Part shown: positions 32,490 to 43,559 of the stretch, piece by piece | Position numbering within the stretch: position 1 is the first letter of the stretch | Layout: every line of letters starts with the position of its first letter | NCBI GenBank assembly: GCA_022478985.1 | Contig: JAKSZP010018527.1 | Coordinates: forward strand, 1 to 64,000 | Length of the DNA stretch: 64,000 nt | Source: Massospora cicadina | Lineage: Eukaryota; Entomophthoromycota; Entomophthoromycetes; Entomophthorales; Entomophthoraceae | Reading direction: 5' to 3' | Made by a program: the position numbers and the translations under genes | The notes under the pieces: model-generated | Seen by the model: the letters and a program-made list of their open reading frames with translations, nothing else | Told to the model about the DNA's origin: nothing | Database searches by the model: none

Positions 32490-33575
32490 AGGTAATCTTC
32501 ACAAAGCACTGCACCAACTGATTATGAGGAACTTAAACTTTCTTTATACGCGGCTCTAAAAAAACAGGATAAACTTCTCCAAGAGCAGAATGACGTTATG
32601 CACCAGCTCAACAGCACGCTTAGATAAATGCAATTTCTGGGACAACAAACCAAGCAACTCTCCAACTTCTTGGATGACTCTACCAAATGAATAAACTGTA
32701 CTGAGCGGAAATTGAACAGTACCTCCCAGCCCTCTCATTGAGGAGATAAAGAACAACAAAGGGCTTAGTGAGGAGAACTAAATGATGAATATATGACGCT
32801 GGCAGCAGCTACTACACCCAGGAAGGCAGCTCTGGATATAGTTATGAATCAAAAAGCCAATTACCTCAAGTGATGGCAGTGCTTCTCACTGCAGTGGCCC
32901 ATTCTACCTCCAAAACAGCGGACACCACAACTTCTGCTGGACCAGCTCCTCCTCAAGAGACTGCTTATGGGTTTTAACCCATTCCCCAGTACGCCCCAAA
33001 AAGCTGTGTCTATGAGTGGGAGGAGGAGGTCTATTTTTAGAAGCTGCCTCCATTTGATTGCAATGAAATACATACGGCCTCCTTAAACGTTTTGAGTTTG
33101 CAGCAGAAGGCGACTTGGATTAAAATAAAGCTAAACTGTTGATATCTGCCTTAGATGTTAGGAGTGTCAATCAAGTTACTGCTACCTTCCAAGCAGCTCC
33201 ATTACCTACCAAGAAGTGAAGGATACTGTGCGGTGACTGTTCAGGGGCACCTAAAAAATGTCACAGCAAAAGGTGGAGTTCTTGACTATTGGGTTACACC
33301 ATAATGAGACCCTCACAGCATTTGCTGACCAATTTATGGTGAAAGCTCATGTGCTTATTGGGGCAGGCGTTTTAGAGAAGCTGACTTATGCATTTCAAGA
33401 CCTCCATGGTAAGCCATATTGTAAGCTTTACAATGTCATTTATCCAATTTTGGATGATATGATTCTCTGCTCAAAATTTTCAGTTCTTGCACCATATATC
33501 CGCTTTCCTCACTCCACCCAATACATAGCCGAAACATACTGCTGTTTTCACCAGACCTTCTCATTTATGGGATAA
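32490..33575 (+). pseudogene. Gy-D gag, first part
   Basis: YEELKLSLYAAL and KLLQEQNDVMHQLNSTL (about 32530-32625), a likely coiled coil, then a proline-rich piece and the capsid block KVEFLTIGLHHNETLTAFAD, QFMVKAHVLIGAGVLEKLTY (33270-33390). It ends at 33575, where the Gy-E LTR begins; gag resumes at 46916. Confidence 0.78.
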
Positions 33576-34025
33576 TGTGATTTTTGCCCATATTCTCATC
33601 CTGCTAGATTACCTGGTATCGCTATCAGAAAATTCCCTAAGGTGAAGTGAATCAGAAATTTGTTGGCTCAAGTTTCAGAGTAACTAAATTTGAGGGATTT
33701 TGGGATATTCACCTGGTCAAAACCATTAAGGGATTGATCTGGATGAATACTTAAGATCTCATTGGGTGGAGTTGCCAACGAAATAGGGGCATCTGATAAT
33801 GATTAACTATCAGGTATATTCTTTTTGGGATCAGTCAGATTTCATCACTGACTGATTGGGAATGAATAGAAAGTTGTGAGGCGATTGATGCCATCTGCAA
33901 CTAGCAAATTGATCAGTTGGTAAGTGACCTTCCATAATGGTTAATAATTCACATTATCTAAGCAGGTTACAAGCCAAATATGGTTGGTTCGCTTGGATTG
34001 AGAGGAAAACATTAGGGACACGTTT
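33576..34025 (+). repeat. Gy-E 5' LTR, left part
   Basis: 450 bp beginning TGTGATTTTTGCCCATATT, matching the first part of 45798-46915. It stops at CGTTT (34021-34025), where Ch3 is inserted; the rest continues at 39338. Confidence 0.92.
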
Positions 34026-34443
34026 TGTCATGGTTAGATGACTTTATAGTAGGAACTGATGCTAAAGACAAGGCTGGGCGACAGGAGGCCCAGAAGGTGA
34101 AACTTCAGGCTCTTCCTGACATGAAACACACCTTAGATCAACGCTGGGTGCAAGCCAAGCATGCCCAGGTTGAACCAATGGGGTGCGAAACGCCCATCCT
34201 CTTATCTCAGCCCAGGCACTAAAATGAACGATTTACGTTATAAACAAAGACAGTTCAATTTGGTTGATTGGAGAGAAAGGGTTCGAGTCCTGCTCCAGTT
34301 ATGAAATTTTAAGCTCGGGTAAAATATGGCTTCAATCAATTACTCAAGTGAAGGCACTTTTGGTGTATTTTACTAAAACGGATGGAAGCGTCTGTTTATT
34401 GGAGTGTCAAGGCTTGGGCGCACTTCCACAGAACCCAAATTTA
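34026..34443 (+). repeat. Ch3 5' LTR, truncated
   Basis: About 418 bp, nearly identical to 38443-38850. Homology to the 3' LTR ends at CAGAACC (about 34432), and within about 20 bp the sequence is internal (compare Ch1 from about 2870). The expected R start and hairpin are deleted. Confidence 0.9.
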
Positions 34444-34870
34444 ACAAAAAATGATTCCATTATCATCTTTTCTCCCCAACACATTTCTGAGGTGAATGCC
34501 AAAGCATTGGCTCTGGGCTTGGGGATGATGGCCCTGGATAATGATGCACACCGAACCCTTGGAATGAGTGTGGGGTCGTTAGAACTGAAAAACGTGTTTT
34601 ATAACGTGAGCAATTTATCCCAAAATGACCCGTTTATTTGCTCATATGGTCTAGATGAGGACCCTATTTCAGTATATCAGATTACTCCTGAGAACCCTCG
34701 TTTGACCCCTACCATGATTAGGGGTTCTCAGGAAGTTGAAAAGGAACTTCGTCACAAATACAAAGATGTATATGACCTGCAGAAGGTGTGGTAGGATATG
34801 TGGCCTCATTAGTAAGAGTGGCCCACTATTCCCTACCCCTTCTATGATTCCAAAACATACCCTGATGGCT
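34444..34870 (+). pseudogene. Ch3 pre-protease region, fused to LTR remnant
   Basis: A 176-codon frame (34264-34794) begins in the LTR remnant and crosses the deletion into the internal region: IIFSPQHISEVNAKAL, ALGLGMMALDNDAHRTLGMS, LELKNVFYNVSNLSQNDPFI, ITPENPRLTPTMIRGSQEVE. The internal part is homologous to Ch1 (about 2900-3180) and in part to Ch2. It is not a recognisable gag. The fusion is a product of the deletion and not a real gene. Function of the conserved block unknown. Confidence 0.6.
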
Positions 34871-35540
34871 TGTTCAAGCCAGAGGAAGAATTTTCTGGTG
34901 AGTTGATGGCGTTTTCTGCGTTGAATAAATCCCATTCTGGATACTTTTTGTTGACTGCTACCCTTACATTCTCTTATGGAAAGTTCAGCACAACTATTTT
35001 GGTGGATACTGGTGCCTCAAATAATTTTATTGACCAAAACCTTGCAGATTACCTGAGTTGAGCTACTCACCAGGTGGTATGGTTAAAGGTGGGGCTTCTC
35101 AAGGTATCCCCACACTAAACATCATGGAGTCAGTCAATTTCCATGTAGGTTCATATCTATTGTCTGACCAGTTTCAAGCTATCAGTAACCTCTTGTTTCC
35201 CATCATTTTGGGTGTTGAGTGGTGGCGGAAGTTTGACGTCAGAACTAATTTGAAAGTAAACACTTTATCCTTGTCTTTGACAAATGGTCACCAGTTGATT
35301 GTTCCTATGTCTGAGGATATCGCCCAAGGCAAATTACCCCATTGGCCCAATGTTCCTAGTCCATATCTTGCCCCTTTGCTGAAGCCCACCGTGGGACTTT
35401 CCTTACCTTCTTGTTTGGAGGAGTTGGTATCTTCTTTTGATGCAGCTTCAGCTAGTACGCTACCAGAACATTCTGAGTTTGATTGTGAATTTAAACTCAC
35501 TGTGGATCTGGCGCATATTTCTTCCCCCATATACCATTGA
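34871..35540 (+). pseudogene. Ch3 aspartic protease and linker
   Basis: FKPEEEFSGELMAFSALNKS precedes the active site ILVDTGASNNFIDQNLADYL (about 35003-35058), DTGA intact. One frameshift at about 35058, then YSPGGMVKGGASQGI and the domain end HVGSYLLSDQFQAISNLLFP with IILGVEWWRKFDVR. The linker continues to EFDCEFKLTVDLAHI. Apart from the frameshift the protein is well kept. Confidence 0.9.
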
Positions 35541-36380
35541 CTGTCCGGGAGGAAGAGGTTTTATATGTATGGGTGAAGGAGCAGTTGGCCAAAGGTGCCA
35601 TCTTTCAGCGTACCTCCCCTGTTTGCTCCCCACTTCTCTTTGTGGAGAAGGCTGATGGAACTTTACGTCTGTGTGTCAATTATGGAAATTTAAACAATGT
35701 GACTGTACCCGACCTCCATCCCATCCCTTTTGGATTCACAGATTGCGAACTATGTGGAGAAGGCGAAGGTCTTTTCCAAGCTGGATTGCCTCAATGCTTT
35801 TAATCAGATCTGGATAAAGAAGGGCCAGGAGTGGCTAACCGCATTCTGCACCAGGAAGGGAATTTTCTAGTTTTGGGTCATGCCCTTTGAGCTTAAGAAT
35901 GCCCCTGCCATCTTTCAATGACGCATTGATGCTGCGTTGGGATACTTGTCAGGGGTATGCGCGGTTGCCTACATGGATGACATTCTGGTGTTTTCCCCTG
36001 ATCAGGAGTCCCATGCAGTACACCTTCGGCAAGTGGTGGAGCGGTTAAAGGCAGCCAGCATTATGTTGAAGATAAGAAAGTGTGAATTCTTTAAGTCCCA
36101 GGTTGCTTTTCTGGGCAACGTCGTTTTTGACCAGGGCCATATGATAACTCCAGACAAGGAGAAGGCTATTCGTGAGTGGCCTACCCCCACCTATGTCAAG
36201 GAATTGAGGAGCTTTTTGGGGACGTGTATGTTCCTCAAGAAGTTCACACCCAATCTCTCTGAGGTGGCAGCACCCTTATATAAGGCCAGCGGTGCCAAGG
36301 TGCTTCAGTGGTCCTCCGTTTTGGAGGATGCTTTCCAAGCAGTGAAGTGCACCTTGTTATCCACATCCATCCTTCGCCAT
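35537..36380 (+). pseudogene. Ch3 reverse transcriptase
   Basis: LTVREEEVLYVWVKEQLAKG, SPVCSPLLFVEKADGTLRLC (35537-35690), then a frameshift at about 35730. FWVMPFELKNAPAIFQ is preceded by a TAG where Ch1 has CAG (35868-35870), and a TGA stands in place of Arg in the FQ-R-RIDAAL block (about 35920). Catalytic YMDD at 35970-35981 (context CAVAYMDDILVF). The thumb SIMLKIRKCEFFKSQVAFLG is in the long frame 35937-36575. Few lesions; all stops can be explained by C-to-T or G-to-A changes. Confidence 0.93.
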
Positions 36381-36850
36381 GTTGACCCTGCAAAGGAGTT
36401 CATTGTGTCCTTAGATGCTTCCAACTTCGCCATTGCGGCTGCCCTGTTACAGGTGGGTGAAGATGAGTCTGAGCATCCTGTGGGATATTTTTCTAGGAAA
36501 ATGTCTCTACATGAGTTAAACTACGCCGTATATGACAAGGAATTATTAGCAGTGGTGGAGGCGCTGATTTATTAGCGTCACCACTTACATGGATCTTCCC
36601 AACCATTCCAGGTACGCACAGACCACCGAGCCCTGTTGTACTACCGTGCTCCACATGTTCTAACACCACGTCAGACCCATTGGCATGAGACCCTTGCCCT
36701 ATTTACATTTTCCTATGAGTTCACTAAGGGAAAGGAGAATGGTTTGGCGGATGCTTTGAGCCGCAACCCTGCTTTGGCTCCCAATCCAAAGGAGGTAGAT
36801 ATTCACAACACCCAATTTGATGATGTTTCACCGAGTATGATTCTGCCTTA
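36381..36850 (+). pseudogene. Ch3 RNase H
   Basis: VSLDASNFAIAAALLQVGED, EHPVGYFSRKMSLHELNYAV, YDKELLAVVEALIY, then TAG where Trp is expected (about 36572), then HHLHGSSQPFQVRTDHRALL, YYRAPHVLTPRQTHWHE and ENGLADALSR. Complete apart from the stop. It degrades the RNA strand during reverse transcription. Confidence 0.93.
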
Positions 36851-37790
36851 ACTTCCTAAGTCCATGGTACACACGCCAGCGCTCATGCCTCTGGAAAATG
36901 CAGCAGAATATAGTATGTTTAGAGAGGTATTTTTTTATAAGCCGTTATCAGCTGAATATGCTGTTGTTCTCGCTAAGAGTGCCCTGAATCAGGAGGACTT
37001 ATACAGGGGTTATCACGTGAAGGATGAGATGGTGTGGTTTCAGGGTCGCCTATGGGTTCCTGCTGGACCACTGCGCCTGGAGATCATCCAGGACCATCAT
37101 GAAGGAATCACTGTTGGTCATCTTGGGAAAGCAAAGACCTTGGAGTTGATACGACGCACTCACAATTGGAAGGGCTTGCCTGTTCAGGTAGGGCGGTACT
37201 GTAAAGAGTGCCTGATCTGCAATCAAATGAAACCCAATAGGCAACCTTTAGCAGGGTTGCTGGTACCAGTCCAAAAGGCTGAAGGGCCCTGGACTTCCCT
37301 ATCAGTGGATTTCATTGTGGAGTTACCCGTTTCAGATGGGTATGATGCAATCATGGTGGTTTGTGGACCGCTTTACAAAGTTCGCCCACTTTATTCCTTG
37401 CAGAACAACTATAACTGCTGATGAATTGGCCAGGCTCTTCGTCGCCCATGTATTTGCGCTTCATGGGTTCCTCAAGAAATCATTAGTGACTGGGGACCCC
37501 AGTTCACCTCCATATTTTGGTAAGAGTTGTGTAAAACTCTTCAGATTCGCCCCTGCCGTTCAACTGCTTATCACTCCCAATCAGATGGGCAGAATGAGCG
37601 AGTGAACAAGTGCTTGGAGCAATTTCTGCGTTGTTACACCACCGCAGACCATTCAGATTGGGTTCCTCACCTTCCCATGGCCCAGTTTAGCTACAACAAC
37701 ACTTTGCATTCATCAATTGGTTGTTCACCCTTTTTTGCTAACATGGCTTAGCCTGCTTTTAACATGGAGCCAGCTGTGGTTCCAAAGTGG
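36851..37790 (+). pseudogene. Ch3 integrase
   Basis: Zinc domain: EIIQDHHEGITVGHLGKAKT (H...H) and GRYCKECLICNQMK (CX2C), about 37080-37230. Core: [20 protein letters not shown] (first Asp, about 37300-37350), then a frameshift, [20 protein letters not shown], then [11 protein letters not shown] (second Asp, about 37485) and [19 protein letters not shown] (Glu, about 37580). Trp follows the second Asp where most relatives have Arg or His, as in Ch1. Three frame changes in all. Confidence 0.92.
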
Positions 37791-38392
37791 AAGAGGTGCT
37801 GGACTTTGCTAAGACTCTCAAGAAGGTCCATCAAGGGGTGTCCACAAGTTTAGAGGCGGCTATGCTGGTTTATAAGGAGAATGCCGATGGAAAGCGCCAA
37901 GTGGGTCCAGCATACAAGGAAGGGGATCTCATGATGCTTGATGCTCGCAACATCTCTATCAAGCAGCCATGCAAAAAGCTGGGTCCAAAGATGATTGGTC
38001 CTTACCGTGTAGTTAGAAAGGTGGGACATGCCTCATACCAGTTGGATCTTCCCTACGCGTTTTGGACCTTCTCCATCTTTCATGAAAGCAAGTTGACAAT
38101 GTTTGAGGGCCCTCCTCCTGTGACTCCCGAGGCTTATCTTGTGGATGGGGCACCGGAATGGGAAGTGGAGGAAATAGTAGCCTCCTGCCGGGTTAAGCGA
38201 CGCCTTGAGTACCTGGTATCCTGGAAAGGGTTTGACGCAGCAGAGAAAAGTTGGGTGCCAGCACAGGATTGTGTACATGCCCAAGACCTGATCGAATCCT
38301 TCCATAATCATTTTCCTGAGGCTGCAGGATCTCAGCCTAAGCCGGCCGTTGCTGCTATGAAGTTGCCACCAGCACTAAGAACTTCTCCTTAG
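37787..38392 (+). pseudogene. Ch3 integrase C-terminus and chromodomain
   Basis: An open frame of 201 codons: VLDFAKTLKKVHQGVSTSLE, VGPAYKEGDLMMLDARNISI, KKLGPKMIGPYRVVRKVG (GPY/F motif, about 37975-38030), SIFHESKLTMFEGPPPVTPE, then the chromodomain PEWEVEEIVASCRVKRRLEY, LVSWKGFDAAEKSWVPAQDC. All aromatic-cage type positions visible in Ch1 are kept. This is the best surviving chromodomain of the three. Confidence 0.93.
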
Positions 38393-38423
38393 CAAACGCC
38401 CCTGGAGGGGGGGGGTGGAGCCC

Positions 38424-38442
38424 AAGAAGGAGGAGAGGGTAA
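38424..38442 (+). other. Ch3 polypurine tract
   Basis: AAGAAGGAGGAGAGGGTAA abuts the 3' LTR at 38443. Confidence 0.85.
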
Positions 38443-39337
38443 TGTCATAATTAGATGACTTTATAGTAGGAACTGATGCTAAAGACAAGGCTGGGCGACA
38501 GGAGGCCCAGAAGGTGAAACTTCAGGCTCTTCCTGACCTGAAACACACCTTAGATCAACGCTGGGTGCAAGCCAAGCATGCCCAGGTTGAAAATAATGGG
38601 GTGCGAAACGCCCAGCCTCTTATCTCAGCCCAGGCACTAAAATGAACGATTTACATTATAAATGAAGACGGTTCAATATGGTTGAATGGAGAGAAAGGTT
38701 TGAGTCCTTCTCCAGTTGTGAAATTTTAAGCTCGGGTAAAATATGGCTTCAATCAATTACTCAAGTGAAGGCACTTTCAGTGTATTTTACTAAAATGTAT
38801 GGAAGCGTCTGTTTATTGGAGCGTCAAGGCTTGGGCGCACTTCCGCAGAACCTGGTTTTCCCCAGACCACTTTAAATATGTTTTTGCGACCAGCATTCCT
38901 TGTTGGTCGACTTTTTTAAATAAAAACACCCGTTATCTTACGTTTTTTTACCAATGGTTCCTTGGGAAAACTTGGTAGTGGACCTCTTTGGGGAGGTCTC
39001 CAACCATGTGGGCCACTACCTTTTACTGCAATATACCAAAATCACAGGTGCTTTCTTGGGCCACCCAGGTCCCCTCCAGATCAAGGCACCCAAGGCCCCT
39101 GACGCCAAGTTACACTTGATTATGGACTCCCCTCTGGGGTCCACTCAAGCTGTGATGTTCCTTACTTACCTGGTCCTATATGTTGCTCTTTACACCCTTT
39201 CCTGGGGTACCTTTTGCACAGGCACCGTTTGAGGTGCCTTCCTTCCCATTCTCCTAACGGCTAGTTCCCTAGCAATGTGGGTTTGCATCCCACATCACCT
39301 TGTTGGGAACGAGAGAGTTACAGACACTCTCTTGACA
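38443..39337 (+). repeat. Ch3 3' LTR
   Basis: 895 bp, TGTCATAATTAGATGAC...CTTGACA. Related to the Ch1 LTRs in its first 400 bp and at its very end (GAGAGTTACAGACACTCTC). The hairpin near 38890 has the right arm TTGTTGGTCGA, so the primer donor is present although the acceptor site is deleted. Confidence 0.93.
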
Positions 39338-39342
39338 TGTTT

Positions 39343-40016
39343 TCTGAATCTTTTTCGTTTGAGGTCTCAAGGATGTTCAATGACAGAATCCTAGCCAGGA
39401 TGGGGAAGACCATCGCTGCTGAGATGAGGATGGGTGATTCAATGGCAATGGCTGCCATTCATCTAAGAGGTGTCAACCAAGGGTTAGACAGCCAAATTCC
39501 CTACTATATATATTCACTAGGATTTACTATAGTAAAAACATTATTTACAAGAACAGTAATATTATCCATTCAGTATATAGTTATTCTATCATCAGCTTCT
39601 ATTGTGCTGTTCTGTCTCAAGGATATTATTGCAGAGGGCAATAATTGGAAGACTCTCAGAGAGAAGAGTAAAGATCTGAGAGGGGATCTAGAGAAGAAGG
39701 AGCCACAATCAGGAGCAGCTGCTAACTGTGTGTTGGGCTGAAGAGATTGTCACTGGGGTATCTCAGCGAAGATCAGGTGGACAAGAGCACTGGTATGAAT
39801 CCCTATGAGTATGACTTTACAAGTATTTAATATATAATATTGGCCAAACTTTGGGCTAAAATATAATTCATACTCAACTACGGATAATAGTCTCCATACT
39901 ATTATTGATTAATAATTCATTCTATATAACGCAACAGAGTGCATGAGAAAACCAAACCTGAGCAGTAAAAAGGTTACTAGGTTGCTTGCCAATAACAACC
40001 AGAGTAAATTTTTACA
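39343..40016 (+). repeat. Gy-E 5' LTR, right part
   Basis: Continues the LTR after Ch3 (39338-39342 is the duplicated TGTTT). Ends TTTTTACA. The part 39364-39713 is almost identical to 46264-46613 of the 3' LTR, while the rest differs clearly. Long open frames here (39277-39741) are not genes; the same frame appears in the other LTR. Confidence 0.92.
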
Positions 40017-40019
40017 AGC

Positions 40020-40032
40020 TGATGCTCACTAC
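40020..40032 (+). other. Gy-E primer-binding site
   Basis: TGATGCTCACTAC, one change from TGGTGCTCACTAC, three bases after the LTR end. Confidence 0.75.
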
Positions 40033-40059
40033 TGGGGTAGTTGAGTGAAGAATCTATAA

Positions 40060-41330
40060 GAATGTCATACAAAGATGAGCTACGCAAACTGTGAAAAAAA
40101 AGCCACTGTAAACCAGAATTCCTTAAACTCAGTGGACCATTGGGAGTTTGCAGCCTAGGAAGAACGAGTCGCCAGGGTAGAGGAAGGAATAGAGAATGTA
40201 GCAAGCTTTGGGAACGAGTTACTAGGGAAAGTAACTTAATTGAAGAAGAAAGAAGAGTACCTCGTTCTAGAGGTATTATACCTGGAAACGGAGCAAGAAG
40301 CAGATCGTGTTTGTTTAAGAAATTTTAGTGCAGATATCGAGAAATTAATCAAATAAGTGGAGGAACTAAAAGCTCACAGATGTGCTTGTGAGCTGGATAT
40401 GGCAAGTGATGCCGAAGAAAGAAGTCCTCTCACAATACTTAGGAATTCAAATACCCCAAGGAACATGCCACCCACTTTTGCTGCCATTTTGGAGATGATG
40501 CCCGGAGTCACTCCTCAAGTTAGCCAAGTAGCTGAACTGGGAGAATCGGCCAAAAATGACTCAGAGGAATTCAGGGCAACGCCAAAATTGTTAACGTTCC
40601 ATTAGGATAACGACCCAGCATTTTCCTGACTGTTTAACATGACCATGAATGGCTATGGGGATTGTCAAAAGGGGTTGACGGTCATAAATTGCCTAGACAC
40701 CAACTGTCAAAGCTTAGTGTTACCTCACCTGGAGGGGGACAGCTGGTCATATGCTGAGGCAAAGGCGGCCATCATGAAAGAGTTTGGGAGTCTAACACTC
40801 ATGTCGAAATGCAAGCAAGAATTTATGGGAATCCAGTTCCATAAAGATGAGTCTTTTTCTAGCTTCGCGGATAAATTTACCAGGAGTTGCAGGTCCTGGC
40901 TGGAGCGAAAGTATTGGACAACTTTGATGCTAGAATCGCCTTGCAAGCGCCCCTTCATCCTTATCACAATTTGCATTGCATGATGTCTTCTGTGTTCATG
41001 ACAGAAATAATTTCTTCACAAATGAAAGATAATTGAAGATATTGGGAGTGACATTTGATTCCCCAAATAGAAGCTTCAAGTCCAATCTAGTATGAAATCC
41101 GAATCCCACAAAAGGAAATATATGAACTAAAGAAGCTACCAATTGAACCATGCTGGGGAATAAGACCAAAATATTCAGACGGTTAAACAAGAAGGAAAAG
41201 CTCTGCTATCAGTGTGGTGAGAAAGGGCATTTTGCCATGCACTGTAAGAAGCTGAAGGATCAGATTAAAGTGGTCCAGGCAAAAGAGGCAGCGGTTACTA
41301 AGGATTTGGGAAAAGGGCCCGCTGCCTAGA
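40060..41330 (+). pseudogene. Gy-E gag with intact CCHC knuckle
   Basis: N-terminal coiled-coil type stretch (ERVARVEEGIENVASFGNEL, about 40160), then MPPTFAAILEMMPGVTPQVS, LFNMTMNGYGDCQKGLTVIN and CLDTNCQSLVLPHLEGDSWS. The capsid block is YAEAKAAIMKEFGSLTLMSK, QEFMGIQFHKDESFSSFADK (40750-40880). The knuckle CYQCGEKGHFAMHC at 41204-41245 has all four ligands, followed by KKLKDQIKVVQAKEA. Frameshift near 40920. The best reference gag in the window for Gy-B, Gy-C and Gy-D. Confidence 0.88.
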
Positions 41331-41639
41331 TGGGAAACAGTCTTGAGCTGTGGAGAAACCTGTTCCTCCAGATATCTTGACTGAGGAAATTGATATCAGT
41401 GATCTGTTTATAGACGACGAGCAGGATCAGCTGTATCAAGTGGTCAATATATGTAAATGCTGTGACCAGAGCCTGGGTGAAGAGAATTGACCCTGAGATA
41501 ATCAAGGAAGTTGCCCAACCATACGCCCAACAACTGGCGGACAAGATTAAACCGCTAAGAATCCTGAAGAGTTATCTGACGTCCATTTAGATGAGGCTAA
41601 TCTATCTATCCCCATCAGCGTGATAAAGGAATTGTTTCC

Positions 41640-42420
41640 TGATTTATTGGCATAAAATATTCTCACCCTAGATTTGGCTAATACGCCACAATTCACTCAG
41701 TAAACACTATATTACAATACTCTGACTGTACATATATAGACATAAAAGTGAATCGAGTACAGGTGAAGGTGATTGTTGAAAGTGGAGTGCCCATCAATAT
41801 AGACTTGACCAAGCTAGTAATGAGGATGAAGATCTCGCCAGACTTGGAACACAAGAAAGAATATGGGACAGCTGGGCCGAACACCACTCTTTCCTGTGGA
41901 GCATATAGTGTGCTGCCATTGCAATTCAGATCATTTGTGGTATCTGCGCCAGCAATAGTTTTGGCGAACCAAAACTATGTCATTCTGATTGGAATGGAGT
42001 TTCTATGGAAATACAGAGTTAAATGTAACTTTGAGGATAATACGTTGACCATCTTGGATCAGACGTTATCATTGGTATATCAGAAGGATGGTGAAGCTCC
42101 ACTGATTTGGAGAAACAACTTCATCAATCTAATATACAATAATGGCATTGTCCTGATTTAATACTAATTAGTCGGTAGAAAGCGATGTGAAATGCTGGCA
42201 GAAATCCTAGAGAACCAGGGAATTCCACTAAGGATCAAGAATGGTAGGACCATACCAGCTGGATTGCAGATGATAGTCAACACAGTATTGCCATTGGAGA
42301 TTTCTGAGCTGCTGTATGGGGATATTGGAAGACCCTGGAAGAAGTCCAGAGTGGAGCCATGGGCGGCTCCTGGGATAATAATGCTGGGCCATGGAGCAAT
42401 CTGAGTTCTCCTGGCGAATT
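41640..42420 (+). pseudogene. Gy-E aspartic protease and linker
   Basis: VKVIVESGVPINIDLTKLVM carries ESG (41778-41786) where DTG is needed, so it is probably inactive. GAYSVLPLQFRSFVVSAPAI, NYVILIGMEFLWKY and the linker VEPWAAPGIIMLGHGA (about 42352-42402) follow. The frame 41748-42161 is open for 137 codons. One stop at 42159 precedes the linker frame. Confidence 0.88.
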
Positions 42421-42599
42421 TGATTGAAAACCTGATGAAGATCAAGAGGAGTCAGATCATTAAATTTGTTTATCTTATCCTGATGGCTGAATTGAGAAGA
42501 TTCCACAATTTTGGGTCTCTTGACAAAATGGGATTATTGGCCAGGGTAACCAAAAACATCAACCTATCAGTTGATTGAGAGAGGCTCGCTGATCTGTCA

Positions 42600-43520
42600 G
42601 AAGGCCAGCAAGAGGAAGTGTTCAAACTATTCAAAAAGTATCAGGAAGTGTTCACTCAGGATGGCCATGATTTGGGATGCGCACGAGACATTAGCCACAA
42701 AGTCAACACTGTGGAAGTACTGACAAGGATGGGACCAAACTGACAATCAAAAGCTGCCGTAGCAGTAGTGGTTTGGTGAAATCAGCAAACTAGTGAATAA
42801 TGGGCTTTTAAGTTCTGTCATCAAGTCCCTGGGCGAGTCCAATTCTGATTGTAATGAAGAAGGATTAGTCTAACCAGGTGATGATTGACTACTGAAGGCT
42901 GAATAAAATTATGAAGTAGTATTTGTATCCCCTACTGAGGATCAACGATGTGCTAGATCGTTTAGTAGAAGAGAAGTATTTCTTCACAATGGATCTGATC
43001 TTGGGATATTGGCAGATCGACTTGCCAAAGGAAGACTAGGATAAATGCATGATTAATACTGCGCAGGGGTTATACCAACTGACGAGAATGCCCAATGGTC
43101 TATGCTATGCGCCTGCAACGTTTCAGAGGGCCATGGATGCGATATTAAGTGACTTGAAGTTGTCATGTGTCCTGTTATATCTGGTCAATATAAACATGTT
43201 CAGTAAGACGTTTACTGATCACCTACACCAATTGGAAGAAGTATTCAAGCGACTGTCCATGGCTAACCTAAAAATCAAGCCAAGGAAGGGCCACTTCTTT
43301 AAGAAAGAGTTGGAATACCTGGGATTCGTAATCAACTCAAATGAATAGCAGCCGCAAACCCAGAAGATAGCAGCTATAGAACCTATGGCTGTACCAAAGA
43401 GTGTCTAAGACATCTAAGTATTCCTTGGGATGGTCAGATACTATAGAAGATTATATCAGGACTTTTTGCAAATAGCTGAGCCATTATTTTATTTATTAAA
43501 GGATCCAAAAAAAGGATCCA
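42600..43520 (+). pseudogene. Gy-E reverse transcriptase with altered catalytic motif
   Basis: FKKYQEVFTQDGHDLGCARD (about 42632) leads in. QRISQ-type entry is decayed; DLILGYWQIDLPKED near 42990-43035, then GLYQLTRMPNGLCYAPATFQ, RAMDAILSDLKLSCVLLYL. The catalytic box is YLVN (43178-43189) instead of YLDD, so both metal-binding Asp are lost. Thumb: LKIKPRKGHFFKKELEYLGF. Confidence 0.88.
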
Positions 43521-43559
43521 TATAGAATGAAGAAGCCCAGGATTCCTTTGATGAGGTAC

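Larger units (their letters stand above)
34026..39337 (+). mobile_element. Ch3: chromodomain Ty3/gypsy element, best-preserved pol, 5' LTR truncated
   Basis: 5312 bp inserted in the 5' LTR of Gy-E. Target duplication CGTTT (34021-34025) and TGTTT (39338-39342), differing by one C-to-T change at a CpG. The 3' LTR (38443-39337) is complete. The 5' LTR keeps only its first about 418 bp, then jumps into the internal region, so the second LTR half, the primer site and the first about 270 bp of the internal part are lost. The shared LTR part is about 95% identical by eye, making Ch3 the youngest LTR element here, consistent with its innermost position. Confidence 0.92.

Noticed and set aside
39277..39741. 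154-codon open frame with hydrophobic stretches, possible membrane protein
   Set aside because: Lies in the Gy-E LTR; the same frame recurs in the 3' LTR (46332-46640) and the solo LTR is broken there. It is LTR sequence preserved by recent conversion.
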